DNA of 64,000 nucleotides from contig NBAZ01000010.1 of assembly GCA_002794735.1 (NCBI GenBank), positions 806,001-870,000 on the forward strand. Reading direction: 5' to 3'. The stretch comes from Pyrrhoderma lamaoense (taxonomy: Eukaryota; Basidiomycota; Agaricomycetes; Hymenochaetales; Hymenochaetaceae). Positions 34,766 to 47,665 of this stretch are shown here, in pieces; the first letter of the stretch is position 1; each line of letters begins with the position of its first letter. Made by a program: the position numbers and the translations under genes. A model generated the notes under the pieces. That model was not told the origin of the DNA. It searched no databases and saw only the letters and a program-made list of their open reading frames with translations.

Positions 34766-37547
34766 ATGGTTTGCAAGCCAGTCCATCATCCCTACTTGAA
34801 GATCCATCCAGTTTTGCCCCGTCGCCGACATAGGATTCCATATCAAACTCATTCCATCAGAAATATTTTAACTTCATCTTATGTAGAGGGTCCAAAGGAA
34901 CCACCTTTAAGAGCCGAGACTCTCACGAATTACTTCGAGAAGGAGTTGTTGCCTAAATACTCCTCAAAGGCTGCATTGATCTGTAGAAAGGAGTCTCCTC
35001 GTGCCCATGGTGGACCGCAGCATTGTAACCTGGGCAGGTCCGATTGCCTGGCATGGGACTTCGAAGATTTCAGTCGCCATATCGATGCCCTCGCTTATGG
35101 ACTACGTTCACTCGGAGTGAAGCAGGGAGATAGAATTGGTGTTGTAATGGGGAACAATAGGTAAGAAGAGCGCTCTTGAACGCATGTTCATTTTTCCTGC
35201 GTTATTCATAGCTCTTTTTATATTGAAGTGCCTACGCATCTTTACAATGGGCTTCTTCAAAGATAGGAGCCATCCTTGTAACCATAAATCCAGCATATCG
35301 TACTCACGAACTTGTATGTCTTGAATGTTGAAAGCTTATATGTTTGAACTCAATCATTTATTTTAGATCTCCACTTTAAAACTAGTCGGAGTCAGTACCC
35401 TCGTAGTTGTCCCTTCAATCAGGACATCGAACTATCTAGATTCACTATCGAAAGCTATGCCTGGTTTAGCTTCTTCTAACCCAGGGGAAATCCACGTCGA
35501 AGAACTCCCTGAACTTCGCAATGTCCTCGTGGTGAATAATGCTTCAGGCGATATTTTTCGGAAATTATTAGATAAGGTTAAATGTTCTGTCGACTTTCGA
35601 GAAGCTTTTCTTTGGAAGTCAAGTGCCGCAGAGCGCTTAGCCGTAGAGAAAATTCAGACCTCTGCAACTAACGAAGATATTGTAAATCTTCAGTTCACTA
35701 GGTATTTCAAATTTACTTTGTTTTATAAACTCGTTTCAAATGACTACGTGAAGTGGTACAACTGGAGCACCCAAGGCTGTTTCGGTGCGAACTGTTTGAC
35801 CACAATCGAGATGTCAGTCAGATCAACTCACGGAATTATCGTAGCTAACTCACAAAAATCTCCTTAACAATGGATTATCAATCGGGAGATGTATGAGATT
35901 GACTCCTGATGACATTCTTTGTATGTTTCAACAAATCTATCTACTGTTCCGAGGACTTTAACTCGCACTTTAGGCAATGTTCCACCTTTATTTCATTGTT
36001 TTGATAAGTGTTATCCGTGAATATTGCTCATGTTTCACAATTTTGATCCTCTTTTTTTTGTTCATACGCTTAGTCCTAGGAAACCTTGCTGCTTGGAGTC
36101 ATGGCTCATGTATTGTGTATGCTAGTGAAGTTTTTCACCCTCCCTCCATAGTAGACGCAGTTGTTGAAGAGAGATGTACGGCCTTACACGGAGTCCCAAC
36201 ACACTTTCTAGGGGTTCTCGCCGAGGTGGAAAGTAGAAGGCTTTCTGGAGAAACAGTGGATACCGGAAGATTGAGGTAATCTACATATAAGCCTCACCAA
36301 ACAAATCTCTGATGCTGTAAATCTTTAAAAGAACTGGTATCGCCGCGGGGTCCCCGGTACCAATCGAACTCATGCAACGACTTATCCGCGAGCTTAATCT
36401 CGTTGGTTTGACAAACGCATATGGAATGAGTACGCTCGATACATCTCCAAGATAATTTATTCTATCTACTTAATTACTTGATGGCCCTACGATTGATTTC
36501 CATCACAGCCGAAACTAGGTGACAGGAAAGATTTATGAAAAACTGAATCGTAATTGACTTTATTTTGTAGCCCTGTATCATTTCAGACGACGGTGGATGA
36601 CCCTATCATTAAACGAACAGAAACTGTCGGAAAGGTCCAGCCACATGTTACAGCAAAGCTAATTGATTCAGAAGGCAATGTTGTTCCTGTAGGAACCCCC
36701 GGCGAGATATGTATCTCTGGATATCTGCTACAAAAAGGGTATCTACAAGAAAAAAACTAACGCATTGCGCGCTCATGACTAACATTAGCTCCAATGTTTT
36801 TCTCAGCTACTGGAAAGATGAACACCAGACCAAGTTAGTGATGAAGCATCACCCAGGAGACCCGAAAACGATTTGGATGCATACCGGCGACATAGGTGTT
36901 TTGGATGAAGAAGGATACCTTAAAAGTGAGTGAAACCGGGAATTTTCATGACGTAACCATATACTAAATGGGATTTTTAAAGTTGTCGGGCGTAGTAAGG
37001 TATCCTAATCGGAATTTAGCCATTATATACTCTCACATCAACTAATTATGTTTGTTAAATGAAGGACGTGATTATCCGCGGGGGTGAAGTAGGTAGTCAG
37101 GTCACTAAAATAAGTTAAAGTCACTAATTACAAGCACTATCTTTAGAACTTGTTTCCTGTGCAGATTGAGAATCAGCTAACGTTCCACCCTGCGATCCGC
37201 GAGGCTGCGGTCATTGCCGTACCTGACCAAAGGTACGGTGAAGTCGTTGGCGCCTGGATAGTACGTGAGAAGGGTACAAATCAATCTCGGGAAGAAGTGA
37301 GAAAATGGGTAGCAGATGAGATGAACCCCCAGGTAAGATTAAAGCTATACTATTATGAAAGATACTCAGTCTGAAGCTGTATATGAATTCCGTACAGAAC
37401 GCACCGACATGGGTTTGGTTTGTAGGGGAAGATGATGCTCCCAAGGAGTTACCAAAGACGGCGAGTGGCAAAGTACAAAAACACATACTAAGAGATTGGG
37501 CAAAAGATCTGGCGTCTCGGAGGAAAGGGCATGTGAATATGACATAA
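34766..37547 (+). CDS. AMP-dependent acyl-CoA synthetase (ACSF2/FadD-like), probably mitochondrial
   Basis: An ATP-dependent ligase that activates a carboxylic acid as an acyl-adenylate and then transfers it to CoA. The N-terminus (MVCKPVHHPYLKIHP, then RRRHRIPYQ) is basic and lacks acidic residues, fitting a mitochondrial presequence. ANL-family motifs are LQFTSGTTGAPKAV (P-loop; split by an intron near 35,700), NVPPLFHCF, GVPTHFLGVLAEVE, NAYGM (before the A5 position), MHTGDIGVLDEEGYLK, GRSKDVIIRGGE followed by NLFPVQIE, and the C-terminal catalytic lysine region LPKTASGKVQKHILRDW. About nine introns. The family closest in motif is medium-chain ACSF2, but fungal relatives also include aryl-CoA ligases. 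Lying beside two aromatic-type monooxygenases, it may share a pathway with them (inference). Confidence 0.88.
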
Positions 37548-38210
37548 TTGCGCAAAATTAGTGCTATTGTTACAGTAATCTAATCCAACTGTGATAGATA
37601 AATAATTGTGCGTGCAGTAATTACAAATGAGAGTTGAGGAAATACTATAAACTAAATTATACACTGTGGTCCCATCTTACCCGCGGTTTCCTATAATTTT
37701 CCATACTCATGAGAGTATTGTTATTCCGCACGGTAACCGTCCGTTCTACTCGGACTTGTACCCCGAGCGAGGACGTAGGTTTTGTGTGGAGATTTCCGTC
37801 TTGCATTTGCGAATAAGGCGGCATAGTGTTAATTACATTTCCAAACGAAGGTGATTTTGACGTGAATGATTCGAATTGCGAGCGAAGCGCCTCATTTATT
37901 TCAAATGTATTGTCGAGCTGACGTGAGACTGAGAGTGTGATTTCATCGGATTCGGCATACTTTTCCGAGTTTTCTGAGGATTATAGTCAGATAACTGCAA
38001 TTAAACGGACAAGCCGGATCATTCGAATTACCTCTTCTGTTAAGGAGTATCCTTTGGCTCATGATAAATACCACGACATATCCTAGAGTTGTTCTGCGCA
38101 AATTAAACCTGCTCAAGATAGAGTTACTAATATTATAGCGAAAGACACCCACGCTCCAGACTGAAATAATTACGAGATTATTATCAATATTTGAGCTTCC
38201 GAGTAAGAAG
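37548..38210. other. Intergenic, between convergent genes
   Basis: About 660 bp between the synthetase stop and the stop of the membrane-protein gene. Nothing beyond ordinary 3' flanking sequence is visible. Confidence 0.6.
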
Positions 38211-39630
38211 CTAGCTTACTTGTCTAGCATCATCTTCAGTCAAGAATAGAACGAGATTGAACACATTGACGGCTAAAATTGGTATCATAAGCATCGTCTT
38301 TTTAGTATTCAACGACTTATCGCCTACCTGTCAATACAGAGAAGTATCCAAGGCCCTCATACAGCAATCTGATGACGATGACGATTGTTTGTCAAGAAAG
38401 AAAGATCCCGTTTCTAAGATTTAACATACTTGTTTACGAAATTCGAAACTCTGAAAGGGTTCGACCAGGTCAGACATACATGCAGAACTCATATATGTAA
38501 GCAGATATCGCACACCTAGTTGCATGGGAGTCGTAATTCCATAAATATACCGTTGAGATGCAGATAGCCAACAGATCAAACAGGATCAATATTGCATAGT
38601 TAATCCAAGCAATCCGATGAGATTTCTCATTCCCGGAAGTACAACTATTATGTATCAGTTCAACGTTTAAGAACTAAGAACTGGTATAGAGGACTATCTG
38701 TGGAGACTTACTTATGCTATACAAGATATTCAACTACGGGTAAACTGAAAAGACGTGTTTAATGGAACGTACCATAATCTCATCCTGAATAGCTGTCAAA
38801 CGGAACTATAAGTATCGTCAATTTTCAGGTAACACTAAAGAAGCTCACGTTCTCGGAGATATATGTTTGTAAAGAACTCCAACTATATTGCAACTTTGTT
38901 AAAGCAATTCAATGAAGAACTATGACACTTTACTTACGGGAATTGTTATAGCCAATGTCAATATCATTGTCCAAAACACATAACGAGATTCTCGTGATAT
39001 AGTATATGTTCTTATGTAGGTATCAGCTCATATCATACAACGAGAATCGCGAAACAAAGTAGACCTCGACGACATGATAAGCTGGGAAGTAATAGACTGT
39101 AACACTGGAAACCGCAGATGATAACATTAGTTCGTCTGGCAGGTGTGGTCATATTTCCTATTATATTCAAGTATAAATACCTTTAAGTATCGGGGCCGCG
39201 AACAAATATTTTTGACATGATTCTGCAGAAAACTTTCCGAAAAAACCATATGTACCAATGATCATCGTAGCAATACTCAGGTATCTAGTCCATCGATTCA
39301 TGGTTCGATAATTATGATATTACAGTAGGATACCTAAACTAAACGTACCTGATTAGAAGGAAGAGAATAAATTGCTGACTGGTATTTTTTTTTCAATCAG
39401 TAAGATCCTAGTTACACCTTTAAAACCTACCTAAAGGAACGCCTTGACCACTGGAATCGGTAGAAACGGAATACTGCCGGGAGAGTACAGATTATCCTAA
39501 AATTAGGTTTTAGAATGAAGACAAAACTATGTTATTCGCTCAAAGTCACTGACTCATATCCACCAATAGAAACTGCTGCAACTCGAAGGTAGGCAGATTC
39601 AGTGTAACCCGAGGAGTCATCAGATGCCAT
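38211..39630 (-). CDS. Multi-pass membrane protein, DUF6533-like
   Basis: Built from at least eight short exons, which hides it from simple ORF searches. The start at 39630 gives MASDDSSGYTESAYLRVAAV. Coherent hydrophobic segments follow in phase: ICTLPAVFRFYRFQWSRRS, QQFILFLLIR, RYLSIATMIIGTYGFFGKF, then FAAPILK, RTYTISRESRYVFWTMILTL, INYAILILFDLLAICIST, and KKTMLMIPILAVNVFNLVLF before the stop at 38211. The order of a short N-terminus, a TLP-bearing first helix, an RY helix and an RTY element fits DUF6533 proteins, which are expanded in Agaricomycetes and have no assigned function. Exon joints near 38,560 and 39,080 are not fully resolved. Confidence is fair for a membrane protein gene, lower for the family name. 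Confidence 0.65.
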
Positions 39631-40222
39631 AACTGCTGGATTGAGAAATTGAAAAAGGCTGGCTGTTCGAGCTTCCCCAAACCTCAAACAGACAAGTGCC
39701 TGCTAGACCGGGGTACGCCAGTGTGTCTGAATGACGCGAAAAGGGGGGATTAGACGGGTGGTCAGAAGCAACGTTCACCAAGGTGGGATTTTTAAATACT
39801 ATACTTATAGTAGGGACGCAGTTGAGCGCCGGATGTACAATTTATCATTATATCATATTTCCTGATTCGGATTAGCTCCCAGGGTGTTATGCTACACTTA
39901 CAACTCAACCCTATCGTGATCATCATTGAACTTTCAGTGATCGGATCTAGACTAATACACTATTCAAGTGCCTAGACTTTTGTGAAACAGTCTGCTTAAG
40001 AACCATAATTATCAAGAGGAAAATTTCATGTTTAGATAGTTACATTGAATGATTCTCACTAATAGTACTGACTTCTACATGGTAATGAAACGAGTACATG
40101 CACAACGACGCTCCCGTATTGAATTTCGTTGTAGACAATCTCTTCGGGATTACATAAGAGACAAACAGAATTTAATGATCCCATATACATATACATAATG
40201 CAAAATGAGAATTTAAGATAGC
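39631..40222. other. Intergenic, upstream of the membrane-protein gene and downstream of LYS2
   Basis: About 590 bp, AT-rich, with no coding signal. It carries the promoter of the minus-strand membrane-protein gene and the LYS2 3' flank. Confidence 0.6.
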
Positions 40223-43200
40223 TTATATACCACTTCTCCCCACAGCTCGGATGTGAAGTCCTTCCTGTAATGCCGGAAGTTTTGCAGCAGGTGATGCCGC
40301 GGACGGAACCGCAAGGAAGCCTGCCTCGATCAGCCAAGCCAAATAAAGTCCTATTAGTGTCGTATCTACTGTCATATTTTCCGGTTGCTGATCGCGGGAG
40401 AGGAGTGTACGAGTCCGAGAGTCGCTGAGTTCTGGAGCTTTTGTGCTGGTGGGAAGATCGTCTAAGACAAAATGAAGTAGAGGGAACAGTGCATTGTCTT
40501 GGACTTTAAGAACATGTTGCTCGAGTCTCCGTCTCCATACAAGATATTCGCATTGCTCCACTTCGTAGCCATAAGTGATGAGAGACAAGAAAAGGTCATT
40601 GTATGTTGGAGGCGGCCGCGCAGTAACATGAAGGACAGAAAGCGCCTCATCCTCAAGAGGTGCGATCGCAGATAAAGTGATAATGCGAGCTACATGGTCC
40701 ACAGGAACCATGTTGGTAGTATTGTTTATGTCTGGAACCAATCCTAATTGGATACAGCCCTTTACAAGCCTCCAGATGAAATCATCAGTGTTCGTGACTA
40801 TCGGATATTCAGGTCAGCCTTTATTTTCAGATTTAGTATGGAGAGGGGACTAACCAGCAGATTGTGAGTCACCAACTACATAGCCTGGTCGAACAATATG
40901 TCCTCTTAGGCCTCTATGTCCTGCTTCCATCAGAAGCTTCTCAGACACCCACTTTGACTGACCATAGCCTGATTTTAGAGTGTACCGGGCACCTTCGAGA
41001 TCATCACTTTCGGGAACCCCTCTAGATCCAGTGCGGCTTAAGCGATCTGATAACTGTACATAGTGCTCACATTCAAGTGTCGCTGTCGAAGATACAAATG
41101 AAATTGCTTTTTGTTTCCCAGACGATGCGAACTCAATTGCTTCCAGAGTAGATAGCACGTTAGCTGATCTCAATTTATCATACGGATAAACCCAGTGGAC
41201 CTAGACATCTTTTTCAGCATATGACAATACAAACATATAAATTTGTAGACTTACGAGCGCGCCATTGTGTACGATAACATCAGCTTCGTTAGTGAGGTGA
41301 TTCCACGTATCAGCATCGAGCCCAAACTTCTCTTTTGCTAAATCGCCGACAACTATTTCCAGACGCGAGGTTGTTAGCCAGCTATCATCCCATACGCCAC
41401 GATCTACGGCTACTTCTTTCAGTCGTCCCAAACCCTTCTCCGGTGTCTCCGAACGGACATGACAAATCACCTTCTTAACACGTTCCTTCCGTGCAAGAAG
41501 ATCTCTTAAGATGAAAGCACCCAAGAAACCGGTCGCACCGGTTAGGAAAACCGTCAGGGGTTGGCTAGAGAATGTCGATGGAAGTTCAGAATACGATTCC
41601 TTAAGTTTAGGCAGTAGAACATCGAGATCCTTTGCATATTCTAAGTTTTGAGATAGTTTCTTAGAAACAGAAACTCCTGAAGAACCAAGGGTATCTTGCT
41701 TTGAGGCAGTGTCCTTGTATGCAAGACCAAGGTCGGAATTACGTAATGTATCAAGTTCAGCTGCTTGTTCTCTAATTGTCGGATGGTCGAATACAAGACT
41801 AAGTGGTGCATCAACTACAAATGCTTTCCTGATCTCAAAGATCAGTCTTGTAGCCAAAATTGAATGGCCCCCAAGATCAAAGAAGCTTTCGTCTAGTGAT
41901 ATTGGCTGAGGAACATTATTTAAAATAGTAGACCAGATAGATTGAACAAGCTTCTCAGTAGATGATGCTTTATCTGCAGTTTGTTCCGTACTAGTAGTAG
42001 CAGCTTCTGCAGTATCTGGGAAAGGAAGCGCGGGTTTGTCGATTTTACCGTTAGGATTCAAGGCATACGTCTCAGAGGAACAAAAACTATTCAAATTTGT
42101 AATCCCATTTTTGTCAGTAACAGTGGCTGAAGGCCTAAAGAAGATTAATTCACCAGTAGGGACGCTGTAGCTCGGGAGTTTCTTCTTCAGATGTTCGCGG
42201 ATGTCTTTAATAAGACGACGGTACCGACGAATGCCCGAAAACAGTGATCGGTCCTCTAGGTCTGGGGCGTCGCTTGCATATTCATCTAATGCTGGCCCCT
42301 CTAGAGGTACGAAGTAACTAACAAGTGTTTTCTCTTCATTCTTGTCGCGACGGACAAGAGTGATGTTCTCACGGACCAGTGGGTGTTGGCTGAGGTGAGT
42401 GTCGATTTCGCCAAGTTCAATGCGGAAACCCCGAATCTTTACCTGGTCGTCAGCACGACCCGTACATTCTACAATACCATTAGGAAGGTAGCGGCCTAGA
42501 TCTCCGGAGCGATACATGCGATCACGAACTCCTTTCCAATAGCGAGATTCGGGTCCTGCCAGTCCCTTCGCTGGATGCAAGATTGTGTCCGGCCAATTCA
42601 TTTTTTTAGTCGTTGCGAACCAGTTTTCCACAAACTTCTGGGAGGTCGCCTCTGGATCTGAGTACCCTTCCGCGAGACCGCCAGAACGGACATAAATTTC
42701 GCCAATTTCACCAATAGCACAAGGAACAGTGCGATCATTGCGGTTTACTACAAGGAGCTGGACATCTATCATGCCCTCACCTGCAGGCATGATGTCCTTC
42801 TGAGTCGCGAGGAAAGTCGGATCTTCGGATACGCTAGGTATGAGGAAGTACGAGACCGCACGCTGTGTCTCTGTTGTGCCATACATATTGATAATCCTAA
42901 CATTCTGAGCGAGACTCTGCAGTCGGTGACAATCACGCTTCGTAAGAACATCTCCAACAAAAAATGCAGATTTCAATGAAGGGATCTGGGCTGTTGCCTG
43001 GGCGGAAAGTAGCTGACCCATAGCGGGAGTAAGGTGTGTGACTGTCACAGCACTATCAGCCATCCATTCCGCAAGACGCCCGGGTGTACCGATATCTTCG
43101 GCTGTTGGAACATGGAGTGAGGCACCAAGGAAGAGCGGAGTAAACACTGCAATGATTATCAAAAATGAGTCTGAAAAGACAAAAAAAAACAATGCAGAAA

Positions 43201-44723
43201 CTTACTATCCCTTTGTATAGGGTCATGAGCAATCCCGCTGAGCATAGTAAATCGAGAATTCTCGCTGAGCTCAAACCTTTCACTCATCCAAGGGAAGAAG
43301 TGAGTTAGACTGTAGTGTCTGCCGCGAACACCTTTCGGTATACCAGTGCTTCCTGTCGTGAATGATAGCGTCCCGATGCTATCAGGACCTATAACCACAT
43401 TTGGGTCTGTATCCGCTAGATGTACATGTGTTTTAAGAACATCCTCGTCTGATCCCGAAATTGAGCCTCCAAGCAATGATCCATCAGGTAATAGTTCGAG
43501 TGCAGGACTTCAACTCTAATATTTATCTCATTGGAAATAAATTCTCGGACAGTGGGGCTAATAACTCCTGCACCTTTCAATACAACAAGGCCTCGGGGCT
43601 TTGCGACTTGAAGATAGATAGTTTGCCTTGACGGTGGATAGGCAGGGTCGATAACTGAGAATGTCGCACCAGCTTTAAGGACAGCCATTACTGCGACAAC
43701 AAGATCGACACTACGATGAGCATATACCATGACTACTTCCTCTCTCTGAATTCCACCTTGTATGAGATGATGTGCTAGGATATTAGATGCTCTACGGATG
43801 GCACTGTATGTGTAGACGATTCTATCCTTTTCGGCAGTGTATTGTACAACACATGGCCGCTCTGGGTGTGTCCGAGCGTTTCGTGAAAATATATCAGTGA
43901 TAGCACCTTTGAAATCGCACCAATTGAGGTCAGCTGTTGGGTCGGGTAATTGTGCTCGTTGTATCGGGGTTAGGAGCGGAATAGAGCCCACAGCAGACAG
44001 CGGAGATGAACCAAGTTTGCGCAAGAGGATAGAGAGTTGGTCTATTATACTGTTTATACGAGAGGGAGTAAAAAGAAGTGAATTATATAATATACGGAGG
44101 GATATGCGAGGGGCGAGGGATGCATGGGACGAAGAAACTGGATCGGGTCGAACAATTGTGATCGTGAGATCAGTGGTCAGACTAGTAGATCTCACAAAAT
44201 CATCTTTTGGAGAATCTGTCTCGTCAAAAAATCGAACTCGGAAAAGTGGACGTGTGTCATCGATCTTCAATGCCTCAGTCAACGTTGCATAAGGAACCGC
44301 ATCTTCCTCCGCTTCTTTCTCAACTTGCTGCACTCTGCGGACGATTGCCCAGAAAGGGTCTGCCGGATCCACTGGAAGCCTTAGGACAAGAGGATCATCT
44401 GCGGATGCCGATGAAGATGCTATGATCAAGTCCGTGTCACCAGTGTATCTATGCAGTAGTACGACAAATGCAGCAAGTAAAAGTTGGAAGGCTGAAGGTC
44501 GGTTTTTGACAGTGACCTCCTCCTCCTCCAGGTCGTCCTCGTCTTCTTCGTGTAGTGCTAGCTTGAGGAGACTTAGAGATACTTGCTCAGATAGCTGGGT
44601 TGTCTGTACAGCTTCAATAACCTTATTAGCACCGGATGGTCTAGGGTAGTCGGTTGGAAGTGCGATCGCTGGTAGATTTTGAAATCGCGCGAGAACACGC
44701 TCTAGTCGATTGGCAGAAGCCAT
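40223..44723 (-). CDS. LYS2: L-2-aminoadipate reductase (alpha-aminoadipate reductase)
   Basis: Reduces L-2-aminoadipate to its semialdehyde with ATP and NADPH in the fungal lysine pathway; cytosolic. Exons are 44723-43206, 43146-41255, 41200-40855 and 40797-40223, all GT..AG. Domain order is an N-terminal condensation-like region, the adenylation domain (SFTTGSTGIPKGVRGRHYSL; NMYGTTETQRAVSYF; YRSGDLGRYLPNG; GRADDQVKIRGFRIELGEID), the carrier domain (FFDLGGHSILATRL, with the Ser that takes phosphopantetheine), and the NADPH reductase domain (VFLTGATGFLGAFILRDLL; SGYGQSKWVSEKLL). It needs a phosphopantetheinyl transferase for activation. The start MASANRLE at 44723 is preferred to an upstream in-frame ATG at 44741. 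One apparent base is missing near 43,508 (see findings), so the frame is broken as written. It shares a 300-bp promoter with the PTEN-like gene. Confidence 0.95.
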
Positions 44724-45023
44724 GACGACAAAGTTGAACAACTAGAGGACAGATGCGGGAGTCTAAGGTAAAAGGACTCTTCTAATCACATTTTTTTTTG
44801 AAATTTAATAGAGTCGGTCCATCGGACAGACGCGCACTTGACTCGCATTAGACTTTCTAAAACGGTCTCATTTAGACGTCGATCTTCTTGTCTTGTTGGG
44901 ATATCGCTGACGTCATCATATGATATTGTATACCACAAGAGCCAAGAAGCATATTAAAATAGTTACTCGGAATGAGTCCCCTTAACTACTTACATTTATC
45001 ACTCAGATACAACTGGAACACCT
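44724..45023. promoter_or_regulatory. Bidirectional promoter LYS2 / PTEN-like gene
   Basis: A 300-bp divergent region. It holds a perfect CRE/ATF palindrome TGACGTCA at 44908-44915, beside the palindrome ATCATATGAT. It also holds two Gcn4/Cpc1-like cores: TGACTC at 44839-44844 and TGAGTC at 44973-44978. In fungi Gcn4/CpcA activates amino acid genes including lysine genes, so control of LYS2 by this route is plausible but inferred. Confidence 0.6.
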
Positions 45024-46987
45024 ATGGCGAACATTGCTCGAAGAATTGTCTCGGGTAATAAATCAAGATTCAAGGATTCCACCTTGAATCTGGAATTGGA
45101 TCTGGCCTATATTACGGACCATGTCATCGTTATGGGGTTTCCAGCAGCGGGGATTGAAGGTCTCTACAGGAATCGGAGAGAGGATGCAAAGAAATTCTTA
45201 GACAGTAGACACGGAACCAACTACTGGATATTTAATTTCTGTCCTATTCGGGAAAACTCCTATCCTGCGGCCTATTTTGGAGGACGAGTGAGCCGTTATC
45301 CCTTTCCTGACCATCAGTGAGTTATCTTTGAATCTCTGTACTACAGTAGTAATAATCTGACTTAACCTAGTGCGCCTCCCCTCGCCTTAATCCCTTTGTT
45401 TGTACGAGAGGTACATGAGTGGTTGTCTGGTTCTCCCGATCGTGTCGCTGTGTTACATTGTAAAGGTCCGTCGAAAAGAAATACGTTCAGTAATTCTAAT
45501 CTTTTCTGATAGGATCTCACAGCTGGAAAAGGGAGGTCTGGGACACTTGCATGTTCTTATCTGCTTTCGCTAGACCAGAAACCAATGCCTCCTATGCTCA
45601 AGCGAAGTATGACAAAAAAGGAGTGGGCGTCCCGTAAAGCTGACGATGTCATGCTAGAGATGGAAACGAAGGGAATGGTTCATGAACTTACAGGATCAAG
45701 AGAAGAGCAATCCTATTGCCAAGATAGTCTCCAAACAGAGGTCCAGATGGCTATAGATGAACCAAAGACTATGCGGATTACCAATGAAACAAGCTCAAAA
45801 GAAATGAGCGAATCATCTACAAATAACAGCGATGTAACTAGTAATATACAACTTAAAAAAGACTACACGAATGAAGGAAATAGAATTAACTCGCTAGACG
45901 ACATTCTAGCTCTACATACTTCTCGACGCATGAAGGCACCTTCATCCGCACCTTCATCCTCGGATAAGAAAGTTAAACATGGTGTTTCTATTCCAAGCCA
46001 ACGAAGGTTTCTCCAATATTGGTCTCGTTTACTAACAGGTGCAGGGCCTCCGATGTTCTGGGCAGCGCCTCTTCCACGAATCTGTCTTCGTGAAGTTAAG
46101 ATACGGATGCGAAAGATGAGCGGTGTAAAGATGAATGTTATCAAATTTGCCAATAATATGATACAAAGTACACAGTCTGGGAAGCAACGTGGTCGAAGCA
46201 AAGAGTATGGTCCAGTGTGGGTCTCAGTCGCTAGATATAACGATGAATTCGTCGATACCCTTGAAGAGTGGGAGAGGCATACCCGCTCAGAGGATGGAAA
46301 TATGGGAAAGCGTAGGCCAGGTTCAGACCATATGGGGAACGAAAGTTTTCATGATATATTTCGAGATGGAAAATGGGATAAGGACAAAATGATTCGGAGT
46401 TTTGCTTGTCTTGGAAACGTTGAGGGAGCTGATAAGTCATCGAGTGTGAGTACGTTTCAGACTAAATTACTGTAACACATGTCTTATTATGGCCATTGGT
46501 CAACACGCTGGGTGATCAGGATGACAACATGACGACATATAGTCTCAAGCCACTGACAGATAAAAAATGGAAAACAGTCCAAGAACAAATCGCCAATCGA
46601 TCCACATCTCATAAGAACCCACCAACGATTGTGAATGAAGGGTCGTCTGGCGAAACTTCCACCCCATCGCCACTCTCGCCAGGATCTTCATTACCAGTGT
46701 CTGCATCGAGCTCTGTTACAGATTTGACACATGTTTTGAAAGAGGCCGGAACAGAGGAGGGCATTATTCTTGACTCTGGTCGTGAAGTGCGCTTGAAATT
46801 ATTCATGGGACAAGTTTTCATGGGTTGGATCTGGTTCATTCCTGCATTCCATGTTAATCTTCCTACCGTAGAGTTTACAAAAGCGGAACAACTGCTTTTT
46901 GTGCGAAAGGAAGTTGACTTCCCAATAGGTATAGGTTCTGCCTTGTTGAATGTCGAGGTATCAATGAAATGGGTTAAATCTCAGTAA
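45024..46987 (+). CDS. PTEN/Tep1-like phosphoinositide phosphatase
   Basis: A dual-specificity phosphatase of the PTEN family, expected to remove the 3-phosphate of PtdIns(3,4,5)P3 at membranes. Exons are 45024-45316, 45371-45465, 45523-46445 and 46520-46987 (about 590 residues). The catalytic loop HCKAGKGRSGTLACSYLL is assembled across the second intron and contains the CxxGxxR core. Before it comes the PTEN-like N-terminus LDLAYITDHVIVMGFPA, then GIEGLYRN and FPDH, the conserved Asp segment. The C2-like part follows after a long Ser/Lys-rich insert (about 45,690-45,990) that makes the protein longer than human PTEN. The C-terminus (VEFTKAEQLLFVRKEVDFPI) ends the C2 domain. It is convergent with cyclin B. 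Confidence 0.92.
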
Positions 46988-47665
46988 AGCACGAGGACCA
47001 AGAAAGAGATATAGCAGTGGCTTGAAATGACGGAGAAACTCAGAATATAATGTAAATCATCAAGATAGTGGTCTACATCGCTGTTCTTCTGGATGATCAA
47101 GACATTGTCATTTATCTAGTTGTACACCAAAGTCTTTCAAAGACTGAGAATTTTATTTGTATTTCGAACTTATTAACGATAAAAGAAAGAAAAACAACGA
47201 TGCACGGAATTATCTATTGCTTAGTTGCTTGTAAGATGAGTCAAGGTCTTAGAAATTCAAAACGACGAATATAAAGCATGAACTTGGAGACAAACCTTGA
47301 TAGATAGTTATATAAAAACACGCGATGATAAGAAGTGACAAAGTGCTAAACAGGAGAAGGACAAATGCGAAGCATGCATGTAAACATTGGACATAGGTTT
47401 GGATATGAAGGGAATAAACATGTGTAGAATAGATTGTGCTGCGTGTAGTACAAAGTCCCGGGGATGCGCATAAATGCAATGCAATGAAAGACCCGACACT
47501 CGGAAGAAAAGAAAAACCAATAACTTGCATATGGCGAAGTGAGGCATATGTTCCACGGTTTAAAAAGTTTGAAAGGCGGGAGAAAGGAAAGGTCGTACCG
47601 CATCGTGATTAAAGAGATTTAATTCAGGATACTGCGAACAGACTATAGCTGAGCACCACAGATAA
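46988..47665. other. Intergenic between convergent PTEN-like and cyclin genes
   Basis: About 680 bp. Short minus-strand frames at 47249-47603 overlap one another, lack splice partners and are not called. Nothing else is seen. Confidence 0.6.

Noticed and set aside
45585..46475. Separate gene beginning at the internal Met at 45585
   Set aside because: The frame is continuous with the PTEN catalytic loop upstream through an in-phase intron, so it is the third exon of one gene.
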